Source: Pseudomonas xantholysinigenes
Lineage (GTDB): Bacteria > Pseudomonadota > Gammaproteobacteria > Pseudomonadales > Pseudomonadaceae
Length of the DNA: 64,000 nt
Reading direction: 5' to 3'
NCBI RefSeq assembly: GCF_014268885.2
Contig: NZ_CP077095.1
Span: 2,609,501 to 2,673,500, forward strand
In this document: piece by piece, positions 61,801-64,000 of the stretch
Layout of the letters: the number at the start of each line of letters is the position of its first letter
Position numbering within the stretch: the first letter of the stretch is position 1
Notes under the pieces: generated by a model
The model's input: the letters and a program-made list of their open reading frames with translations, nothing else
Told to the model about the DNA's origin: nothing
Database searches by the model: none
Position numbers and translations under genes: made by a program

Positions 61801-62141
61801 ACCGCAACGCCTTGCCGGTGGCAGGGGCCGAGGCCGTGATCAGTCGCGCCTATACGGCGCCCAAGGATGCACTGGAAGAGGCGTTGGCGCAGATCTGGAC
61901 CGAGGTGCTCAAGGTCGAGCAGGTCGGTCGTGACGACAACTTCTTCGAGTTGGGCGGGCATTCGCTGTTGGCGGTCAGCCTGGTGGCGCGCATGCGCCAG
62001 GCGGGGTTGCATGCCGATGCACGTACGGTATTCAGCCAGCCGACCTTGGCCGGGTTGGCGGCGCATACGCAGCGGCAGGCGCAGCAGGTGGAGATTGCGC
62101 GATCGACCGTTCCGCAGGTGGGTGGGCGGCGGCGGATCTGA
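55818..62141 (+). CDS. Two-module NRPS, lipopeptide-initiating type (C-A-T-C-A-T)
   Basis: This 2107-residue synthetase has C1 (about 5-440, HHLMLDG), A1 (about 463-950), T1 (GGHSLL, about 984), C2 (about 1065-1490, EIYPLAPLQEGLLYHH and HHLVNDA), A2 (about 1510-2000) and T2 (GGHSLL, about 2046). There is no thioesterase or epimerase. My hand-read A1 pocket is D-A-W-F-L-G-N-V-V-K, a known leucine code in Pseudomonas lipopeptide synthetases. A2 reads D-G-W-K-F-G-V-V-D-K, possibly Glu/Gln type. A starter C domain followed by Leu and an acidic residue is the plan of WlpA, MassA, EtlA, XtlA and PsoA, whose partner synthetases often lie elsewhere in the genome. I cannot tell which lipopeptide. LuxR and NodT-type neighbours agree. 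Confidence 0.88.
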   Translation: MFAADSFALTTAQRDIWLDQLSHGDSPLYNIGGYVELDGAIDLARLRQALAHLVRVHDGLRTQLLPDPAGSGLPRQRFVEAMAVPLDEHDLRAHSDPDAAAQHLVKTQMRQHFALDQGPLLRVALIRLGDQRYRLAAQAHHLMLDGWGFEQFFHQLGEYYGLLEQGLPLPVAAPSYRAYIDEDLAYQGSARERRDREYWQAQYQRLPDALLRPRERGPSATSPSQAYEQPFEPQVLARMQQLASELQASPLHVLLAALHVCCTRSAQRDDWVVGLPLRNRGGARHKATLGLFAQVSALRMDFGRELSFAALVRAIADRLRHDLRHQRLPVSELNRALGLLREERAQLFEVTVSFEEEGNDLRYGALPAHSVKVSNDHEPTPLSLYLRSNRHNGKAWLHLVHNLAWVDADEARALGERLLWVLAQGLAQPERAVEDFELLTDAEQDLLAQWNATASAAPSECLVHRRIEDHAARYPDAVAAEQQGRRLTYGALNQQANALAAQLIHLGVGPEQRVAVLARRGLDTLVGLLAVLKAGAAYVPIDPAHPRERLDYLMRDCAPKVLLTQSDLRESVTFGDLPVIELDRLAPTSAPQANPRIEGLGASSLVYVIYTSGSTGQPKGVMVEQRMLANLVDWHCTAFDLRPGSHASSLAGFGFDAMAWEVWPTLCAGATLHLAPVGEGAEDIDGLLRWWRAQPLQVSFLPTPVAEHAFAQGLPHPTLRTLLVGGDRLRRLAREREYQVINNYGPTETTVVATSGPVEPGAPLHIGGAIANTRLYVLDARLRQLPIGAVGELYIGGAGVARGYLNRPGLTAERFLDDPFATQPGARLYRTGDLVRWRGDGTLEYLGRNDDQVKIRGVRVELGEIEAALVADAAVREAVVLLRDGQLVAWYIGAAPTSPLALHQHLRARLPAALLPAAYVPMSAWPLTANGKLDRRALPAAGADTQVRRAHEPPQGAIEQRLAALWAELLQVERVGRQDHFFELGGHSLLAVQLIERMRQQGLQVDAQVLFGQPTLASLAAAVETGPATRVAANRVPLGCARITPDLLALATLEQDAIERIVATVPGGTANVQEIYPLAPLQEGLLYHHLTEARDPYQQDALFRFERRADLDAFSQALEQVIARHDILRTSLAWEGLEQPQQVVWRQARLPLTLLDASPADAVAALRAHGQALDLRVAPMMALTCVEDQGQWLGLLRFHHLVNDAVSVQVLLNELRATMLGQVETLPAPVAYRNYVARSRDPARQAGHEAFFSATLAAVEAPPRLAGMDEQGTPDSCVTRLSTTLVSAMRRLARQHDVGLGSLLHLAWAQVLGALGGRDEVVFGSVLLGRVMAGEGAERALGMFVNSLPLRVALAGRSVGQALAATHAQLAALLAHEDAPRVMAQRCSGLPAGVALFDCLLNYRQGAALEHLALPGVTLVEASEVHSHALVLTVDDDGEALRLAVRAPGELGAARVLGHVECALQAMTEALQADPALPLDGLSSLPAEERAYLLETLNDTEVALDRAYSHLPALFAAQVRRTPDAVALQSEAGQLSYRELDAQANRLAHHLIGLGVGPDQRVAVCVERGAALLIGLLGVLKAGGAYVPLDPGYPDERLQYMLADSAPVALLVHAATRGLFADQATTLVDLDLADWQAHAEQAPALDKLTGEHLAYVMYTSGSTGTPKGVMVEHRGLCNLMHWGSSLCPPQPDGALLQRAPFSFDGSVWELFWPLCAGLRLVLARPDGHRDPEYLVQLIKARRVSIVKFVPALLHAFLDAPGVAQCNSLTDIFCGGGELTLALAQRLRELLPRVRLHNVYGPTEATVDSTAWTLEADAPLPLKAPPIGRPIGNTRLYVLDAQDRPVPLGCSGELHIGGMGVARGYLGLPALQAARFIASPFVAGDRLYRTGDLVRYRADGELEFLGRNDFQVKLNGLRIEPGELEALLMAHPALGQAVVLVRDERLVAYVTCREGQLAPAPEALRGYLLARVPAYMVPSAYVLLAELPLSPNGKVDRNALPVAGAEAVISRAYTAPKDALEEALAQIWTEVLKVEQVGRDDNFFELGGHSLLAVSLVARMRQAGLHADARTVFSQPTLAGLAAHTQRQAQQVEIARSTVPQVGGRRRI

Positions 62142-62212
62142 GGGGCAGCGCACGTCTTGAGGCTTGTGGGAGCAACTGTCTTGCTCAATTTCTAGCATCT
62201 GGCGCGATCCGT

Positions 62213-62257
62213 GTGGGAGCGGGCTTGCCCGCGAACACCGGCGAAGCCGGTGCCAGG
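62213..62257. repeat. Single half-unit of the REP element after the NRPS
   Basis: GTGGGAGCGGGCTTGCCCGC then GAACACCGGCGAAGCCGGTG is the REP plus the short palindrome of the 119-bp unit, in reverse orientation relative to the csgG array. It lies 70 bp after the NRPS stop. Confidence 0.8.
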
Positions 62258-62378
62258 TAGCACGTTGCCTTGCGCCTATCCGCCGCATGCCCCAAGCGCA
62301 ACATGCGCCATTCGTTCAAGCGTCAGGCGCGGATGTCAATCGACACTGCCGTCTCCCCAACCAGAGACGAACCTGACC

Positions 62379-63272
62379 ATGCGCATCCTCTACGCTCCAT
62401 GCCTGTTCTTCGGTTTCATCGGTACCGCGCTGTACCTGATTCACCTCGGCGCCAGCATCGTCTGGCTGTGGCCGCTGCTGGCGGTGGCGATCTTGCTGTC
62501 GTTCTGCTGCGAGGGCCTGTATCCCTATAAGCAAGCCTGGGCCTCAGGCATGGGCGAGGGGCCGCGTGATTACCTGCACGCCCTGGTCAACGAAACCCTC
62601 AACAGCGTCAGCATCGCCGCCGTGCCGCTGCTGGCCGGCTGGCTGCCGACCGCCGGTTACTGGCCCAGCCACTGGGCCTTGCATTGGCAATTGCTGCTGG
62701 CGATTCCGCTGGCGGACCTGGGCATCACCCTGGTGCACTACGCCAGCCACCGTAGCCGCTGGCTCTGGCAACTGCACGCGGTGCACCACAGCGTGACCCG
62801 GCTGTATGGCTTCAATGGCCTGATGAAACACCCGCTGCACCAGATCGCCGAGGCCCTGGGCGGGGTATTGCCGCTGGTACTGCTGGGCCTGCCGCAGGAT
62901 GTCGCGGCGCTGCTGGCATTCAGCATCGCCATCCAGCTGCTGTTGCAGCACAGCAACGTCGACATGCGCATTGGCTGGCTGCGCCATGTGTTTGCCTGGG
63001 CACCGGTGCATCGCTTGCATCACCTCAAGTACGGCACCTTGGGCGATGTCAATTTCGCCTTGTTCCTGTCGCTGTGGGATCGTTTGCTCGGCACCGCGCT
63101 GTACCTGCCGGGCTACACCCTGGCCGACGACGACATGGGTATCGGCGACCGTCCGGACTACCCGGTTGGGTACCTGGCGCAACTGCGCGAGCCGTGGCGT
63201 GCCGGGCGCGAGACGCAGCCACCGGCCAAAGTGCCGTCGGCCTTGCGCGAGGCATTAGGCAAGGGTGCTTGA
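62379..63272 (+). CDS. Sterol desaturase/fatty acid hydroxylase-type membrane oxygenase
   Basis: This 297-residue membrane protein has about five to six helices and the three histidine boxes of the diiron family: HYASH (in LVHYASHRSRWLWQ), HAVHH, and HRLHHLKYG near the C terminus. Such enzymes hydroxylate or desaturate lipids with O2; the substrate is unknown. The ATG at 62379 follows GAGACGAACCTGACC, without an ideal ribosome site. It overlaps the convergent AraC gene by 18 bp. It could modify a lipid tail, but no direct link to the NRPS is visible. Confidence 0.88.
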   Translation: MRILYAPCLFFGFIGTALYLIHLGASIVWLWPLLAVAILLSFCCEGLYPYKQAWASGMGEGPRDYLHALVNETLNSVSIAAVPLLAGWLPTAGYWPSHWALHWQLLLAIPLADLGITLVHYASHRSRWLWQLHAVHHSVTRLYGFNGLMKHPLHQIAEALGGVLPLVLLGLPQDVAALLAFSIAIQLLLQHSNVDMRIGWLRHVFAWAPVHRLHHLKYGTLGDVNFALFLSLWDRLLGTALYLPGYTLADDDMGIGDRPDYPVGYLAQLREPWRAGRETQPPAKVPSALREALGKGA

Positions 63273-63941
63273 GCGCAGCTGACGCAGCGCCTCGCTGGCG
63301 CGGATGCCGAATTGCTGGCGCAGGCTGCGCGACAGGTGCGCCGAGTCGGCAAAACCGGCAGCCATGGCCGCCTCGGTCAGGCTGTCGCCGGCCAGCGCCC
63401 GCTGCAGCGCCAGGCGCAGGCGCTGCCACAGTACCAGGCGTCGCACCGACTGCCCCAGGCGGGCACTGAACAGCCGTTCAAGCTGGCTCAGCGAAAGGCT
63501 TGCCGCCTGCGCCAGGGCCTGGGCCGGCAAAGGTTGTTCGTCCAGCGCCCGCAGGCGCGCCAAGGCCGCGGCCAGGCGCGGGTCGAGCGGGCGGCGTGGG
63601 CAGTCGCGCAAGCGCCTGGCGAGGTCCTGGGCGTTACCATCGGCTTGCCGGCACAGGTCCAGCAAAGTGTCCAATTCGAAGGCCAGCGGCTCGGCGAACA
63701 GGGTGATGCAGGGACCCGGCCGTGCCAGCACGGCATGCGGCTGTAGCGACGGCACCGCCAGCAGGGCGCCGGTGTGGCGCTGGCCGGCGATATCCAGGCA
63801 GAGTTCGCCGTGCTGGGCGATCAGTACCTGATGGGCATAGTGCGCATGGGCCGAGGTCCGTCCCGGCGTTCCCAGCAGCAGGCAATGGTCGTCGGCCAGC
63901 CAGAGCTCGCCCTGCCAGGCGGTGTCGCGTTGTACGGTCAT
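63255..63941 (-). CDS. AraC-family transcriptional regulator
   Basis: This 228-residue protein has an N-terminal cupin-like domain (AHAHYAHQVLIAQHGELCLD) and a C-terminal AraC double helix-turn-helix (LSQLERLFSARLGQSVRRLV, then LTEAAMAAGFADSAHLSRSL). It is complete in the window with its ATG at 63941. Its end overlaps the convergent oxygenase gene by 18 bp. The remaining 59 bases to the right edge hold no recognisable feature. Confidence 0.88.
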   Translation of the reverse strand: MTVQRDTAWQGELWLADDHCLLLGTPGRTSAHAHYAHQVLIAQHGELCLDIAGQRHTGALLAVPSLQPHAVLARPGPCITLFAEPLAFELDTLLDLCRQADGNAQDLARRLRDCPRRPLDPRLAAALARLRALDEQPLPAQALAQAASLSLSQLERLFSARLGQSVRRLVLWQRLRLALQRALAGDSLTEAAMAAGFADSAHLSRSLRQQFGIRASEALRQLRSSTLA

Positions 63942-64000
63942 GGCTCATCCATTTGCGTTGTTTGTCTGCCGTTCAGTCCTGTGGCTGGATATCCAGGCAA

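Overview
The window is typical of the Pseudomonas putida group. It is GC-rich with dense operons, it is littered with the group's REP hairpin (GTGGGAGCGGG-TTNCCCGCGAA), and it carries group hallmarks: Mqo, a Pdt-type two-partner secretion locus, and a split lipopeptide NRPS. I saw no tRNA, rRNA, CRISPR array, intact insertion sequence or prophage.

Region 1 (1-9970) is one contiguous plus-strand operon. Upstream are two identical dyads (TTCCCC-N6-GGGGAA, 45 bp apart) and a well-formed sigma54 promoter at 288-303. The genes are a receiver-only response regulator, a GspE/PilB ATPase, four inner-membrane assembly proteins (a possible PilM/GspL-like protein, then PilN-, PilO- and PilP-like), a lipoprotein secretin, three pseudopilins and the curli export genes csgE, csgF and csgG. 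Overlapping start and stop codons join nearly all of them. No GspF/PilC platform, prepilin peptidase or curlin subunit is present. This chimera of a type IV filament/type II secretion machine with the curli exporter is the most unusual system here. Two of its reading frames (gspE and the pilP-like gene) contain translated REP elements.

Region 2 (9971-22963) starts with a tandem array of a 119-bp REP-based unit, then mqo with an apparent signal peptide. Next is a Pdt-like operon: phdA (antitoxin-like domain joined to a transposase N-terminal domain), the TpsB transporter pdtB, a DUF2341-LamG-ExbB fusion, exbD, a TonB-like protein, a putative porin, a periplasmic coiled-coil protein, a YbjN-like protein, a PpiC isomerase and a LysR regulator. 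The partner TpsA adhesin (4152 aa) lies apart at 39478-51936, behind a DING/PstS-like protein. Matching Pho-box-like sites precede phdA and the adhesin gene, consistent with phosphate-starvation control.

Region 3 (22976-37575) is mostly ordinary: a LysE exporter, a GlxA-type regulator, a CAP-domain protein, a SleB-type hydrolase, an AEC transporter, a LysR regulator, a glycine-betaine-type permease and binding protein without an ATPase, a signal-less subtilase, a dCACHE chemoreceptor with a FliA-type promoter, an NhaC-like transporter and a FecR-type anti-sigma factor with no adjacent sigma gene.

Region 4 (51937-64000) holds an inverted copy of the 119-bp array, an AraC regulator, a NodT-type outer-membrane factor, a LuxR regulator and a divergent two-module NRPS (C-A-T-C-A-T, no thioesterase). 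Its first adenylation pocket reads as leucine, as in initiating synthetases of Pseudomonas cyclic lipopeptides. A sterol-desaturase-type membrane oxygenase and an AraC regulator close the window.
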